Of a stretch of 64,000 bases of DNA, positions 12,583 to 26,600 are shown piece by piece. Made by a program: the position numbers and the translations under genes. The notes beneath the pieces were generated by a model. The model ran no database searches. It saw nothing but the letters and a program-made list of their open reading frames with translations, and had not been told where the DNA came from. How positions within the stretch are numbered: the first letter of the stretch is position 1; each line of letters opens with the position of its first letter. The stretch is from Haliclona indistincta (Eukaryota > Porifera > Demospongiae > Haplosclerida > Chalinidae), in contig OZ024785.1 of the NCBI GenBank assembly GCA_964017065.1, positions 496,001 through 560,000 on the forward strand, in the 5' to 3' direction.

Positions 12583-14178
12583 TTTTTTTTTTTTTTTTTT
12601 TTTTTCATGGACAATATAATTCTAATAGATATAATTATAATTATGATAAGATACCTAATAGATAGAGATAAAGACAGTGTCTTGGAGAAATAATTTAATT
12701 ATAAATACATGCTTCGGAGACAATGACATCTGTGGAAGTAGTGGAGGGTCTGATGGCATGTCCCCTTGAAGATCTCGACCCCCTTAGAGATCTGATGGCT
12801 GACCTTAGCAAAGAGAAGCTGATGCGGCATCTTAACCAGAAGGTTGTGGTGGAGTAGCGTTGGTCCCGTTTATCAGCAAGCATTGAAGCCAGCCGCTTGT
12901 AAAAGGTCTTTGCCTCATTTGCAAACCCACCAGTAGCTGATAGGACGAGGGGGGTGAAAGAAGCATGCTCGACCTCTCTTACTCTCTGCGAGTAGGCCCT
13001 CTTCTTTTCAAGTTCATGCTTGCGATAGCAGGACTTGATGGAGGTATGGCTATTTGAAGGTGCGAGGGGATTAAATACTCTCACATCAAAGAGGGTTCTC
13101 TGGGAAGAACTACCCCAAAAGCCATCAGCTCCAATATCAAGGCGAGCACCATCATCAGTGATCGCTGAGGCAAGATGAAATGTCTCACTTGAGAGGGGTT
13201 GTAATTCTGGTTCGATGGAGACATTATTGCAGACCTCGGTGAGAAGAGAAGCTGTTAAATCTCGGATCTCGTTATGTCTGATTGAAGGGAAGCCACCTTT
13301 TGCACAAGAAAACGCATGTTCAGTGGTAAGTTTGTTTCCGCAGGCACAGTGTGATGAGATGTTCATGAGGGACCAGCCATAACGAAGAGCGAGAGCATCA
13401 CGAAAGGCACCTTTATGTAAAGAGAAGCCATGCTCTTCGAGAGGGAGGACAGTCAACCAGGTGGAAGCGCCTTGCTCTTGTGCAAGGGAGACAGCTTTAT
13501 TGAGGGATTGTGGAAGTAGAGAGCAGATAGATTTGACTGTGTTTGAATTGTAGGAGCTGTTATTACTGCGAATCAATGACTTGGCATGTAGTTGGGCGAT
13601 CAAGGTGTCTTCGCTGTATTTATCAGTTTGGAGGAGAATTTTGTTAGTTAGTGCACTGGTTGCCTGAATGGAGGATAGGTACTCTCGTTCAGAGGCCATT
13701 GATGGAATTTTAATTCCTAACCCTCCTAATCTTGCAGGTAAGGCAAAGAGACGGGTGAGAAGGTCGCTTGGTGGAGGCTGACCGGTTAGTTCAGGGAGGA
13801 GTAACGAGCGGATGGCATTGTCAAGAGGTAGTAATAGATCACTGATGTTAGGAGTGGTGCGGCTAATGTAAGTCCACTTACTAGACAGCCCATGCGTAAA
13901 TGCAGAGAAAGCAGCATGAGGTTGAGATTTGGCAATTGTGGTGAGGTGTTGGATGCATGAGATCCACTCTTCGACTTTGGAGTTGACATGTGAGGCAACG
14001 AACTCTCTGGTCCCAATAGCAGCACCGAGATAAGGTCTTCCATGAGATGTTATGTTAACTCCGGTGTGAGCAAAGATGGTATTTGCATCAGAGAGGAAAG
14101 ACTCTTTGGTGATAAGCCAGGATTTTGATGGGTTTGGGTAGTACCCAAACTTTGGACCAAGAAGAGAGAGCTTGTCCT
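12583..14178 (-). mobile_element. 5'-truncated non-LTR retrotransposon with poly(A) and 13-bp target duplication
   Basis: Read on the minus strand, the element enters mid-reverse-transcriptase at 14176 and stays open for 493 codons to the stop at 12695. It then has a short 3' UTR and a 24-25 base poly(A) (poly T on the plus strand, 12583 to about 12606). Protein landmarks are GPKFGYYPNPSKSWLITKE, HAAFSAFTHGLSSKWTYIS, LPARLGGLGI, a zinc-knuckle-like CACGN...H..SC and a C-terminal ARLDIGADGFWG...FDVRVFNP block resembling a restriction-type nuclease. The family is common in cnidarian and sponge genomes (recognised by eye, not searched). ACACATTATATAT occurs at 12570-12582 and again at 14179-14191, a clean target-site duplication. 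The undamaged frame suggests recent insertion. Confidence 0.9.
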
Positions 14179-14330
14179 ACACATTATATATAGTGGCCAC
14201 ACGCCCAATACGCATTGTTACGCCCACAATTGTCCATACTTCCCGTGTCAACGTGTTCTCTTCTCTCACTGCCGAGCTCACTGCTTCTAGCTAGCTCTGA
14301 GTGATTGCTGTTGCTTGATTGTCGGTCTGA

Positions 14331-16264
<1,934 letters not shown>

Positions 16265-16361
16265 CACTGTCTTGCTGCTGCATGTACAGATTAGCTCTGG
16301 ATTGTATTTTGGCATGGTTATAATACTGTGTTAGCCACGCCTAGTTAACCACACCTACGAC

Positions 16362-17432
16362 ATGTGTATTTTGTTTCTGGAATACCGTCCTGTTGCTGAG
16401 AGGGGTGTCCCACCCTACAGGCTAGTGATTGCTAGCAATCGAGACGAGTTTTACGACCGAGACACAGCTCCTGTGCATTACTGGAGCGATCATCCGGCCA
16501 TACTAGCGGGTGAGAGCAGCTCGCTCATTAGTATATTGTAGCTACAATCAGCTGCATGCAGGTCGAGATCTAGAGAGGAAAGGCACATGGCTCGGTGTCT
16601 CAAAGAGCGGACGATTTGCTGTGCTCACTAATATTCGTAAAAACTATCACGAACCACCGCTGCCTGGCAAGATGAGTAGAGGTATAGCTGCATGCGTGGT
16701 GATACATGTCATTGGTCGTGTGTAGGTGATCTGGTCGCTGGGTTTCTAACGAGTGGAGCTGATGTATCATGTGTTGACTATTGTCAGTCAATAGATCATG
16801 ACCAATATGAGGGATACAATATTATAGTAGGTGATATCAGGTAAGAGGCGCCATACATGGCTGCTGTTAGCCATTATGACCCATTGTTACAGAGGACCAT
16901 CACCTGAGCTAGTGTATTGCACTAATGAGATGAATAGAAGGAGTCCTGAGGTACTATCAGCTGGTACATATGGTCTTAGCAATCATCTGCTGGATAGTCC
17001 ATGGGCTAAAGTAGACCATGGCAAGGCGAGATTCACTGCTATACTACAGCAAGCCCATGATTCCAGCAAGAAGCAGCTCACCTCTCAGCTATTAGACCTA
17101 TTATCAGACACCACTTGGTAAGTGGTCATACTGCTGCATGACTCATGTTGCTGTAGTTACCATCCAGATCCTAATGTGCCTGATACTAAACACACAGAGG
17201 AATGGATGAAGGCATTCAATAGCGTGTTTGTATCATACCCTGAGATGAGATATGGCACTAGGTAATGATGATGACCCATTAGTGATATACCCTATCTCAC
17301 TTCATTAGGACTAGTACTGTTGTCCTGGTGGATAGACAAGGAGAGGTAGGGATCACTGAACGCACTATGACCCAACCAGTGGATCCATGTAGTCCACAAT
17401 GGACCACATCGACCTACTCGTTCACATTATAA
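16362..17432 (+). CDS. TANGO2: TANGO2 homologue (NRDE domain)
   Basis: Cytosolic/mitochondrial NRDE-family protein linked to Golgi organisation and lipid or heme handling; its biochemistry is debated. Six exons give 278 residues (human 276): 16362-16509, 16562-16681, 16726-16840, 16893-17117, 17157-17261, 17309-17432. The family signature is present: N-terminal MCI with Cys2 (MCILFLEYRP), ASNRDEFYDR, TWLGVSKSGRFAVLTN, GTYGLSNHLLDSPWAKV, RYGTRTSTVVLVD and C-terminal ERTMTQ plus TYSFTL. All introns are under 60 bp. The stop lies 41 bp from the TMEM94 stop on the opposite strand. Confidence 0.96.
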
Positions 17433-17453
17433 CCATCTTAACAATATTGTGAC

Positions 17454-17459
17454 TTTATT
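17454..17459 (-). terminator. Poly(A) signal AATAAA of TMEM94
   Basis: AATAAA on the minus strand 15 bp downstream of the TMEM94 stop. It lies 21 bp beyond the TANGO2 stop, so the 3' ends must overlap or abut. On the plus strand ATTAAA at 17473-17478, overlapping the TMEM94 stop codon, could serve TANGO2. Confidence 0.6.
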
Positions 17460-17473
17460 ATTAGTTAAAATCA

Positions 17474-20400
17474 TTAAAATGGAGAATTCATTCCAAGCTT
17501 AGTTTCAAATGACAGTCTAAGGCGTCTCTGCGTCTTGACATATCGTCTTCTATCACATGACTTCAGTAGCTCCTGTATCATGACTTGTGCTAACGGCCAA
17601 ATCACGAACAGTATCCACACATAGACAGGCACTTGTGAGATGCTCCATATTGAGTACTGAACCACTTGAGATATCACACAATAGACCACTTGCAGCACAG
17701 CCAGCATAATGAATGTTGTTATGTATTGCCAACTAACATATTTCCATAGTCGCCAAAATGGTTCAGTGCGATGGACAAATCGAAGAGATAAGGCTAAAAA
17801 AGTGAGCGTAAATAAGAGACAAGTGCAGTCTTGAGCAAGAACCAGACCTCGTCTATTAGTAGTCAACCAACCAACAGTATTGCTGTTACTAGGTGCGGTA
17901 TAATTAGTGTTGCCAAGAATTGAGTGACAATCATTGCTGGCCACAAGATTGCACAGGTCAGTAAGCATGGCAGCAAACACTATGATGAAGACTACAGCAG
18001 AGGGAAGGTAAGTAGCCATGAAGTAGAGCAGCAACAAGGACCTTTCTTTAGTTGTGATCTTGTTTCTTCTGTCAGGCATCTGCTTAGTGATAGTTGGATC
18101 AAGATGAGTAGATAGAAGGGAAAGAGAGAGGACAGGAATGACTATTAGAACAAGCCAATATACATGGCCACCAGAAAGAGGTGGAGGGAGAAAGAAAATG
18201 TGTGAAATAAGCAATACAATGGCGACACTGAGGGAGCAACCGAACCCAAACAACAGCAGCCTCTGCATACAACCAAGAAGATGGCGGGAACATGTCACCA
18301 CAGCTTGAAGACTGACGTCGGCTTCTCTGGAAAGAGATATGTCACACGTGTAAGAGTTGATTGCTGCCATAAGATCAAGGGGAGATGGCCAGTGGTCATC
18401 AGATGGGTCGGCCATGATGTGAGTCTTGTCATGCAGGCAAGCACATGTGTCTTCAGGAGAGGGCAATAGACTGAGGCCAATCTCAGCTCGGCTAAACAAT
18501 GGCAGGTTATCACAAACCCATGGATTACCCATGCACAACACTACCTCTCCATTATCTTGCATTATATTAATCATCTCGCCGACAGCATTAGGAGTGCAGT
18601 CAGTGAATAGAGGAACAAGCAGAGGAACATTATCCACGTCCACAAGATGTGGTCGTATCTTATCAATACCTTTTGGTAGCTTAGCTCTGACGTACGACTG
18701 GAAGGCATTAATGACAGAGTTCAGACTAGAGCTAGTACTAGTCGATGACGAATCATCAAAGCTTTTCTCAGACAGACTATCATCCTCGGTTCCAGGAGAG
18801 AGGGAAATATGGCAGTTCCATCCTGCCTCTAGACCCAGTTTCTCAGCAAATATTTTGCCCCTCAGTTCATTCTCGGCAGTGAAATGGATAAATCGTATAC
18901 CAGACTTTCTGAGAGCTTGAACAAGATTCACGACATCTGGTTTTGGGTGATATTGCAGAGAGATCATACCGAGGAACACTTGATTACACATGAGCTCCAG
19001 AGCAGATCTTGTGTCAGGTGATGAATCATTCTCCAGTATGTGTTTCTCAGATAGGCAGTTCTTTAGTTCACGATAAGGAACATACACACCCATGGGATCT
19101 ACTGAATGCAGAGAGCAGCCATGTCGAGAGTCAAGAAGAGGATTATAAGCAAGAGCGATGCAGTGAGAAGTGAGACTACGACGAGTGAAGAAGTCTAGAA
19201 TAGCCATTCGTTCCATTTCTCCCACAGGTTGCAAGTCTTTGCCATCCCAGAAATCACAGCAGCACCAAGCAACAATATCTCCACTACCTCTACTCATTAG
19301 TAGCTGAACACCAGTCAATGAGTCATTGAAAATAGTTGAAATAAGATGAGGTTGGATGAGATCACTGCCAACGGTGTGATACCCTTTCCTCGGTATAGTA
19401 GACACATGTGCAGCATGATCGTGTTCAGTGTCACTCAGTAGGTAAAAGATCTGCTGTTGTTCCAATCGTTCAACGTATTGACGTACTCCTACCTCCTGAC
19501 CAAGGCTACAGACACACTGCGTCTTGTTCAAATACTGTCGTAAACCAACACTAGTCAATGAAGGAGGCCATAGCTTGGAAGACTGAAGCACATGAGAGGT
19601 GGTGAGTGAGTTAACTCCTATTGGTTTCAAAGAATCAAGTTGTTCATGCCAGTTAGGGTCATCAAATTCCAGTCCTGATTCAGTGCTACCAGGAGTTGAT
19701 GACACGTGGATATCCATCACTTCAGGAATCACCTCGATGTGGTTGTCATCTGATTCTGATGAACATGAGCTCACATTATCATCGCTGGATTGTTGCTCTG
19801 ATGTTTTGTTCCGTGATGTATTCTTCTGAGATACTAGACTGGTCTTACTGCTCATTGCCCCATGTTCACTTGACTGTTTCCCTCTCAAGAAGAATACCTT
19901 TTCAGGAGTTGGCAGAGCGCCTGTGAGTACGTACTCTTTGTCAATAGCCGAGAGAGAAGTCAGATAACCAAAAAAGTCCACGACGCAAGGAAGAATAAAA
20001 CGCGACGGAACAAACACGACGACAAAGAAACGTTTGACAGTAATCCAAATACCATATGAGGAGATATCAGCAGCATCACTTGAGTCAAGAAGAAGGGACA
20101 CCTTAGCAACAGCATAGGACGTCATTATAACACGCACCACGTGAAAGGAAACAGAGAGAAGAGGAAGTAGAGCGTATATCGACCATGAAATGATGACTTG
20201 TTGCCATGAAGTGAAATAGTCTGGTAAGGCTGAATATCGTATAATATTAGCTATGAACGTAACAAGAAAGACTATCGGCAGCAACACGTAGATAATCAGT
20301 GCCTGAACAATGTAAATCTCTTTCTCAAGTGGAGAGGTCTTTGTAACAGCACTTTGTTGAAGATAGCTAAGCACAGGTGTGTCAATCACTCTGAACCAGC

Positions 20401-21046
20401 GAGGAGCATCACATGTTATGGTAGCTCTTGATTTATCATCGTGTGTAGTACTAGCTGAAGCTAGCTCACCAAGACTATACGATATTGACGCATCACTCAA
20501 TGAAGTCACATTAGCAGGAACAGGCAGACCACTGGGGCACTGGATAATATCACCAGTAACAAGGAGAGATATAGGTACATTAACAACCACTTCATCACGT
20601 ATTGCTGGCACTGTGACCTGACCACGAAGAGTAGATATTGGGTTAGAAGGATAAGATGAAGGAGTCCATGGACAAGACCTTGTTGCCTGAGTGAAAAGAG
20701 CGGGTCTTGTTCGATAATACAGCTGACTGACGTGCCATGTTCTCATCAGATGAATGTCCCTCAATGTTAGCACGAGATTCAGTACAGTAAACAGCAACAG
20801 CACTAGTGATAGTACAGCTGTTCTTGGCCTGTAGTCAGTGTCGCTACTAGTAGCGCACCCTGCTGCCATCAGCAAGACACCGCACAATAACGTGATGGCG
20901 GAGGCGATTAGACTAGGTAATATCAGACACACGTCTCTCCACAAGTTATGCTTCCATTTCTGATTGTTGACGAAGCCGTGTAGAGCTTGTGCCAGTCGTG
21001 AACACGCCTCGACTGAAGTCAACCCCAGCAGTTGCTCTGCCGCCAT
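17474..21046 (-). CDS. TMEM94: TMEM94, P-type-ATPase-like ER membrane protein, single exon
   Basis: Orthologue of human TMEM94 (KIAA0195/ERMA), reported as an ER magnesium-transport P-type ATPase relative. One uninterrupted frame of 1,190 codons from this ATG (human about 1,356). Matches run end to end: LPVSLLV-type segment (VPISLLVTGDIIQCPSG), FDDPNWHEQLDSLKPIGVN, WCCCDFWDGKDLQPVG, FAEKLGLEAGWNCHISLSP, DNVPLLVPLFTDCTP and the identical terminus FETKLGMNSPF. Hydrophobic pairs lie near the N-terminus and in the middle, with a C-terminal block of about six. The P-type DKTGT motif is not seen; DKEYVLTG (about residue 369 from this ATG) sits where it would be. The frame opens upstream to an ATG at 21145, inside the last codons of the GGT gene, but the added residues are an ATT/AAT microsatellite. 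I therefore choose 21046, just before the conserved LLGLTSVEAC. Confidence 0.93.
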   Translation of the reverse strand: MAAEQLLGLTSVEACSRLAQALHGFVNNQKWKHNLWRDVCLILPSLIASAITLLCGVLLMAAGCATSSDTDYRPRTAVLSLVLLLFTVLNLVLTLRDIHLMRTWHVSQLYYRTRPALFTQATRSCPWTPSSYPSNPISTLRGQVTVPAIRDEVVVNVPISLLVTGDIIQCPSGLPVPANVTSLSDASISYSLGELASASTTHDDKSRATITCDAPRWFRVIDTPVLSYLQQSAVTKTSPLEKEIYIVQALIIYVLLPIVFLVTFIANIIRYSALPDYFTSWQQVIISWSIYALLPLLSVSFHVVRVIMTSYAVAKVSLLLDSSDAADISSYGIWITVKRFFVVVFVPSRFILPCVVDFFGYLTSLSAIDKEYVLTGALPTPEKVFFLRGKQSSEHGAMSSKTSLVSQKNTSRNKTSEQQSSDDNVSSCSSESDDNHIEVIPEVMDIHVSSTPGSTESGLEFDDPNWHEQLDSLKPIGVNSLTTSHVLQSSKLWPPSLTSVGLRQYLNKTQCVCSLGQEVGVRQYVERLEQQQIFYLLSDTEHDHAAHVSTIPRKGYHTVGSDLIQPHLISTIFNDSLTGVQLLMSRGSGDIVAWCCCDFWDGKDLQPVGEMERMAILDFFTRRSLTSHCIALAYNPLLDSRHGCSLHSVDPMGVYVPYRELKNCLSEKHILENDSSPDTRSALELMCNQVFLGMISLQYHPKPDVVNLVQALRKSGIRFIHFTAENELRGKIFAEKLGLEAGWNCHISLSPGTEDDSLSEKSFDDSSSTSTSSSLNSVINAFQSYVRAKLPKGIDKIRPHLVDVDNVPLLVPLFTDCTPNAVGEMINIMQDNGEVVLCMGNPWVCDNLPLFSRAEIGLSLLPSPEDTCACLHDKTHIMADPSDDHWPSPLDLMAAINSYTCDISLSREADVSLQAVVTCSRHLLGCMQRLLLFGFGCSLSVAIVLLISHIFFLPPPLSGGHVYWLVLIVIPVLSLSLLSTHLDPTITKQMPDRRNKITTKERSLLLLYFMATYLPSAVVFIIVFAAMLTDLCNLVASNDCHSILGNTNYTAPSNSNTVGWLTTNRRGLVLAQDCTCLLFTLTFLALSLRFVHRTEPFWRLWKYVSWQYITTFIMLAVLQVVYCVISQVVQYSIWSISQVPVYVWILFVIWPLAQVMIQELLKSCDRRRYVKTQRRLRLSFETKLGMNSPF

Positions 21047-21134
21047 AGGCCCCGCCTCTGTAGTAATAACACGCTCATTCAAAAATTTTTGACTTGCTAA
21101 TAATAATAAAATTGTGATGATGATAATAATAAAA

Positions 21135-23590
21135 TCAGTATCCAATAGCTAGTCCATCAGCTCTAGGATCAGATCCCGCACACCACACTCCTCCCTTCTT
21201 GCTCTGGATAATCTGCCCTCTGCCAAACACAACTCTATCATGGCCGGCCACCGGACTGCTGCTGCTGACATTGTGGCCAAGCTCCTTCAGCTCAGCAATC
21301 GTGTCATCAGTGATACCATCTTCCAGTAATATCATGGAGGCAGCAGATGGACTGCGCATGCCTGGACCAATACAGAACCTTGGAGCATCAAGAGCAGCTT
21401 GTGGGTCCATGCCATAGTCTATCATATTCAACAACACCTATGCAATCAGAGATTCAGTCATGTACACCTATCAAGCCCCACCCGCCTAGCTACGCCATTA
21501 GGGGAAGCCTCAGGATTGTTAGAGCCCCTGGGCTGGGTTGGGCTTTTGATTAACACTAGACTCACAAGTATAATGCACCCATAAATCCACATACTGGCTG
21601 GCGGAAGTATATAGGTGTGGCATTGATAACATCAATCCACTAGGAGGTGTGGCATGACATTGATAGCTACATAATGCCAAGCGTGCACCGGAACCTCAAC
21701 GAGTGACACACACACACACACACACACACCTGTACGTGCCCTTGTGGCTGCATATATCCTCCCATCACACCAAAGCTTGCAAACAGCTCACCAGATGATG
21801 CTTCAGTAGCCATGCCTGGTATTATAGTGTGATATGATCGTTTACCAGGTGCTAACACATTAGGATGATCTGGCTCTAGGCTGAAGTTGGCTCCTCTGTT
21901 CTATAGCGAATTATGATAAGATACAATATGATTGGTTGACTCACATACATGTAGAGTGAAGCCACACCCCTGAGGGACGAGGGCAGTGCCAAATCCCATA
22001 TAGTTACTGTTAATAAAGGAGCACGCATTACCACTGGTATCAGTTACACTCAAGTATACAGTATCAGTGGAACTGAATGGATTCCCTCTCTCAATCAGTG
22101 GCAGGCATCTATGATACACCAATAACAGTAACTAGTGATAATTATAGTATAATACCTGTCTGGCTTCATTAGTCGCCTTCTCTGACTAGCATAATCTTTA
22201 GACAGCATATCATGAACTGGTACATTGACCATATTAGGATCAGCATTATACCAGCAACAATCAGCAAAGCTCAGCTGCAATGCTTCAATCAATGCGTGAA
22301 GATACCTTGAACTGTTATGAGCTATATCTAGACAACAGAATAATAATGAACAAGGTATAATTGCACAGATAATCAGCCATGCATTGCTAGCAGACACCAA
22401 TCAATCACTGCTGAGGTGATGAGTGCATTCTGAACCAGCCAGCTGCTCATCATTGTAAACACAATAATTATAATTTTGTATTATGAGAATGTAAAAGTGG
22501 CTCGTGAATAATTAGGTTGAGTTAATCATTTAATCATCTTCTCTATAACAAGTGTCTACTCATGCACTGCCAACCATTATCTTACCAGTAAAGTCAAATC
22601 CCTCCAGTATATTGAGTGCCATAAGTGCTGTAATGCCCTGTCCATTTGGAGGCATCTCCCAGACATCAATACCTCTATAAGTAGTCATGATTGGTGTGTC
22701 GAATGTGCTGTGATGGGTCTTGAGGTCCTCCATTGACAGCACTCCGCCATGATGCTGCACACAGCTCACGATAGACTCAGCTATCCTCCCTTCATAGAAT
22801 CCAGCTTTACCATTCTCTGCTAATAACTAATATAAGCTACTAACAATAATTATTATGATTGATTGAGTGACTCACTCTGAAGGTATTGGCAAGATGTGGC
22901 ATCCTCATTACCTCACCAGGTAATGGAGCTCGCTCACCACTCAGCAACAGGTCCCTACCGTGTATGTTATCAGCTGCAAGAAGATCATCAGAGCCATTCC
23001 TCCAGCCATGAGCAACCACAGGCGCTACAGGGTAGCCCTCCTCTGCTAGTCTGATAGCTGGCAGCAGTATATCCATCATGGATACCTATCAGTAGCAGCA
23101 TCAGTACTGGGAGCTGGCTAGATACTGGCAGCTCACCTTACCACTGCCATACCTCTCTACAGTATCAACCCATCCTGCTGCAGCACCAGGTACTGTCACG
23201 TGATGAGCATGTCTAGGAGGGGGCGGGGCTGCTGCTGTGAATCCATCTCTAGCTAATACCTGCAGGCTCAGCCCGCCTGGAGACCGACCGCTGCAGAGCA
23301 TTATATAATATCACTCTCTAACCAGCCGCTACTACTAACCTGCCATTGATGCCTCGTACTGTCTTAGTCGCGGCATCATAGTACAGACAGAAGCAGTCCC
23401 CGCCTATCCCTGTACTGCACGGCGCGGTCACGTTCAGTGCGGCCGCTACACCGACCGCTGCATCGGCAGCGTTGCCGCCATTCCGCAGTATTCTCACCCC
23501 TATCTCAGCTGCGAGAGGCTGACTACACGCCACACTGCCGTGACGGGAATACACTGGGGACCGCCGCGAGGTGAACGACAGATTGGCCAT
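21135..23590 (-). CDS. Gamma-glutamyltransferase-like (glutathione hydrolase, YwrD type)
   Basis: N-terminal-nucleophile hydrolase that removes the gamma-glutamyl group from glutathione and conjugates; the YwrD-like branch found in bacteria and invertebrates. Eight exons give 553 residues: 23340-23590, 23137-23290, 22876-23085, 22586-22826, 22156-22327, 21949-22108, 21730-21900, 21135-21437. Landmarks: [44 protein letters not shown], the autoprocessing site before the catalytic Thr in [15 protein letters not shown], and C-terminal [15 protein letters not shown]. No signal peptide or membrane anchor is visible, unlike vertebrate GGT1, so it may be intracellular. The ATG lies only 34 bp after the stop of the AMBRA1-like gene on the same strand, and the stop overlaps the upstream alternative ATG of TMEM94. 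Confidence 0.93.
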
Positions 23591-23624
23591 GTGTGTCTAC
23601 ATGTAACCACCCACTAATAAATAA

Positions 23625-26600
23625 TTAATTCCAGAGGATCACGTGCCCAGCCTGAGTGCCTATACAGACACCGGTGATGGGAGCAGTGATAGGAAGAGGG
23701 ATGGCGGTATTGCACGATGAACCAGCTGAGACAGTAGCCACTAGCTGTAGAGAGCAGTGATACCATCATGAGTAGCTAGCTAGCTGCCGTACCTTCAGGT
23801 GGAGTGATCTATCATCATGTATCTTCATTATCAAGCACTGTATCTATAGTCACCAGCTGATCATGATAATATCATGACGACTACACTTACCATAGTGTCA
23901 TTACTGACATGATGATAGTGATGCTGCTTGCCAATACCCAGCACAATATGAGAGTGCATTAGTCCAAAGCTGACGGCACACACATGGCGTGGAATATCAC
24001 TAACAACTGCACAGACACACACACACACACACATGGCGTGGAATATCACTAACAACTGCACAGACACACACACACACACACACACATGGCTACTAGGTGC
24101 TTACTGTCAGTGAGTGATGTTGAATACAGCATATCACCAATGCACTCTGGTCTCAATGAGAACACACCGATACACTGATGATGTGTGGTGGTGCTGCAGT
24201 AGTTACACATGACCCAGTCATCAGTGATAGCCACACTCTGAGGACCAAATATGCGGCTACTGCTACACACAAGAGAGCCTGTAGTGAAGATATTATAGTG
24301 AATAACCAACTATTAGATAGATCAGGAGTATGATAGCTATCATTATTAAGGTGGCGGGTGCGCATGAATATCATTACTTTTTGCTAACCGTATTTTTTAC
24401 TTTCTGTACAGTTCAGAAGAAGAAAACCTACACCACACATTTGTATTATTGTATACTTACTGTATGCAAAATACCATATAGCGGGAAATTTTCGCGGGAG
24501 AAAATTTTCACGAATTTCGCAAATTACAGACTATTCGCGAAAATATTATCCGCGAATGTCTTGTTTTTTGTTGACAAAGATAGGGCAATAGCGCTGATTC
24601 GCGAAAATATTATTCGCGAAATGCTCTATCTGGCGCATTCACGAAAATTTTCTCCCGCGAAAATTTACCACTATACAGTATGCAGCGCTACGAATAAGAA
24701 TCAACGCTTGTAGCTCATCACTAAAAAACGGGGTGGTTTGTGACGGCTCAGTTTTACAGACAACATTCGATCTAGCTATTATTCGCTACAGAGCTTTGTT
24801 ATATACCTGGTCATGGGACTATGCATGGATTAGCCGATCCTCAGCTTCTAAGGCCGCCAACCGAGCGATCGTGTACGCCCACGCACCACTCTGGCAAGCA
24901 TAACACGAGCAAAAAGTTATCATGATTAAAATGCATGCATAGTCCCAAGAAAAACACCAGGCTACACATCTTGAAGCTATCAGATCTGGAATTAACAAAA
25001 AATTGCGAACATCAGGCATCATAATAAAAGTGTGTATAATAATCCGCGTACTTTTTCTAACTATTCTAATTATTAATTAACCAGCAAAATTTCGTATATT
25101 TGCCGCACATTCCCGTATTTTCTTATGAATAATTTTTGTTTTTAATTCTTGCACCCGTCACCTTAACCAACCATTAGAGGAGTATGATAGCTATCATCAT
25201 TAACCAACCATTAGATACATCAGGAGTATGATAGCTATCATCATTAACCAACCATTAGAGGAGTATGATAGCTATCATCATTAACCAACCATTAGATAGA
25301 TCAGGAGTATGATAGCTATCATCATTAACCAACCATTAGAGGAGTATGATAGCTATCATCATTAACCAACCATTAGATAGATCAGGAGTATGATAGCTAT
25401 CATCATTAACCAACCATTAGATAGATCAGGAGTATGATAGCTATCATCATTAACCAACCATTAGATAGATCAGGAGTATGATAGCTATCATCATTAACCA
25501 ACCATTAGATACATCAGGAGTATGATAGCTATCATCATTAACCAACCATTAGATACATCAGGAGTATGATAGCTATCATTATTAACCAACCATTAGAGGA
25601 GTATGATAGCTATCATCATTAACCAACCATTAGATAGATCAGGAGTATGATAGCTATCATTATTAACCAACCATTAGAGGAGTATGATAGCTATCATCAA
25701 TAACCAACCATTAGATAGATCAGGAGTATGATAGCTATCATTATTAACCAACCATTAGATACATCAGGAGTATGATAGCTATCATTATTAACCAACCATT
25801 AGATAGATCAGGAGTATGATAGCTATCATCATTAACCAACCATTAGATAGATCAGGAGTATGATAGCTATCATCATTAACCAACCATTAGATAGATCAGG
25901 AGTATGATAGCTATCATTATTAACCAACCATTAGATAGATCAGGAGTATGATAGCTATCATCATTAACCAACCATTAGATAGATCAGGAGTATGATAGCT
26001 ATCATCATTAAGGTGGCGGTGCGCCAATTTAATGAGATTCATAACTTTACAAGTAGCTTTATTTTCTAGCAATGCTATTTTGTACAGGCGTGCTCCAGTA
26101 CGCATTGTGTTTGTCTATTGATATACATCGATTATAGCGAGTTTCAGTCACGAAGTGTTAGCTAACGTGGAGCAGCGAGCTCGCCCAGTATAGACCGGTC
26201 TGTGGCTGCTATCTCAAGTTTGGCTTGCTTGCTCCGGAAAGAACTCCGTTTACAGCTAACAAATTCCAGCGCGCACAGACGTACAGAGCGATTTTTCGAT
26301 ACTCCTTTGCTAACGCGGCAAAACAGCAAACCTAGACCAGAAAAAATTCCTTAACAAAAAATCTAGATCGTATTACGAAAATTCGCTCTGTACGTCTGAG
26401 CGCAAGGTGACGCTGCATGCTGCTGCGCTTGAAGCGCGTCGATTTATTGCTCGACAGTGGAGATAGCAGCCACAGACGCTTCATGTATTATTTCCCCCAT
26501 ACTGTTATGTAAATCGCTGTAGTTATAAAGTCTAGTTATTAATAAAACACACGTTGCGTGGGTGTTGAATATTAACTAAGTGCACCGCCACCTTAACCAA

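Noticed and set aside
18426..18920. Plus-strand open frames opposite TMEM94
   Set aside because: Shadows of the long minus-strand TMEM94 frame; no similarity or splice signals of their own.
21046..21145. Upstream ATG as the TMEM94 start
   Set aside because: The extra residues come from an AAT/ATT microsatellite and the ATG lies inside the last GGT codons; conserved sequence starts right after the ATG at 21046.
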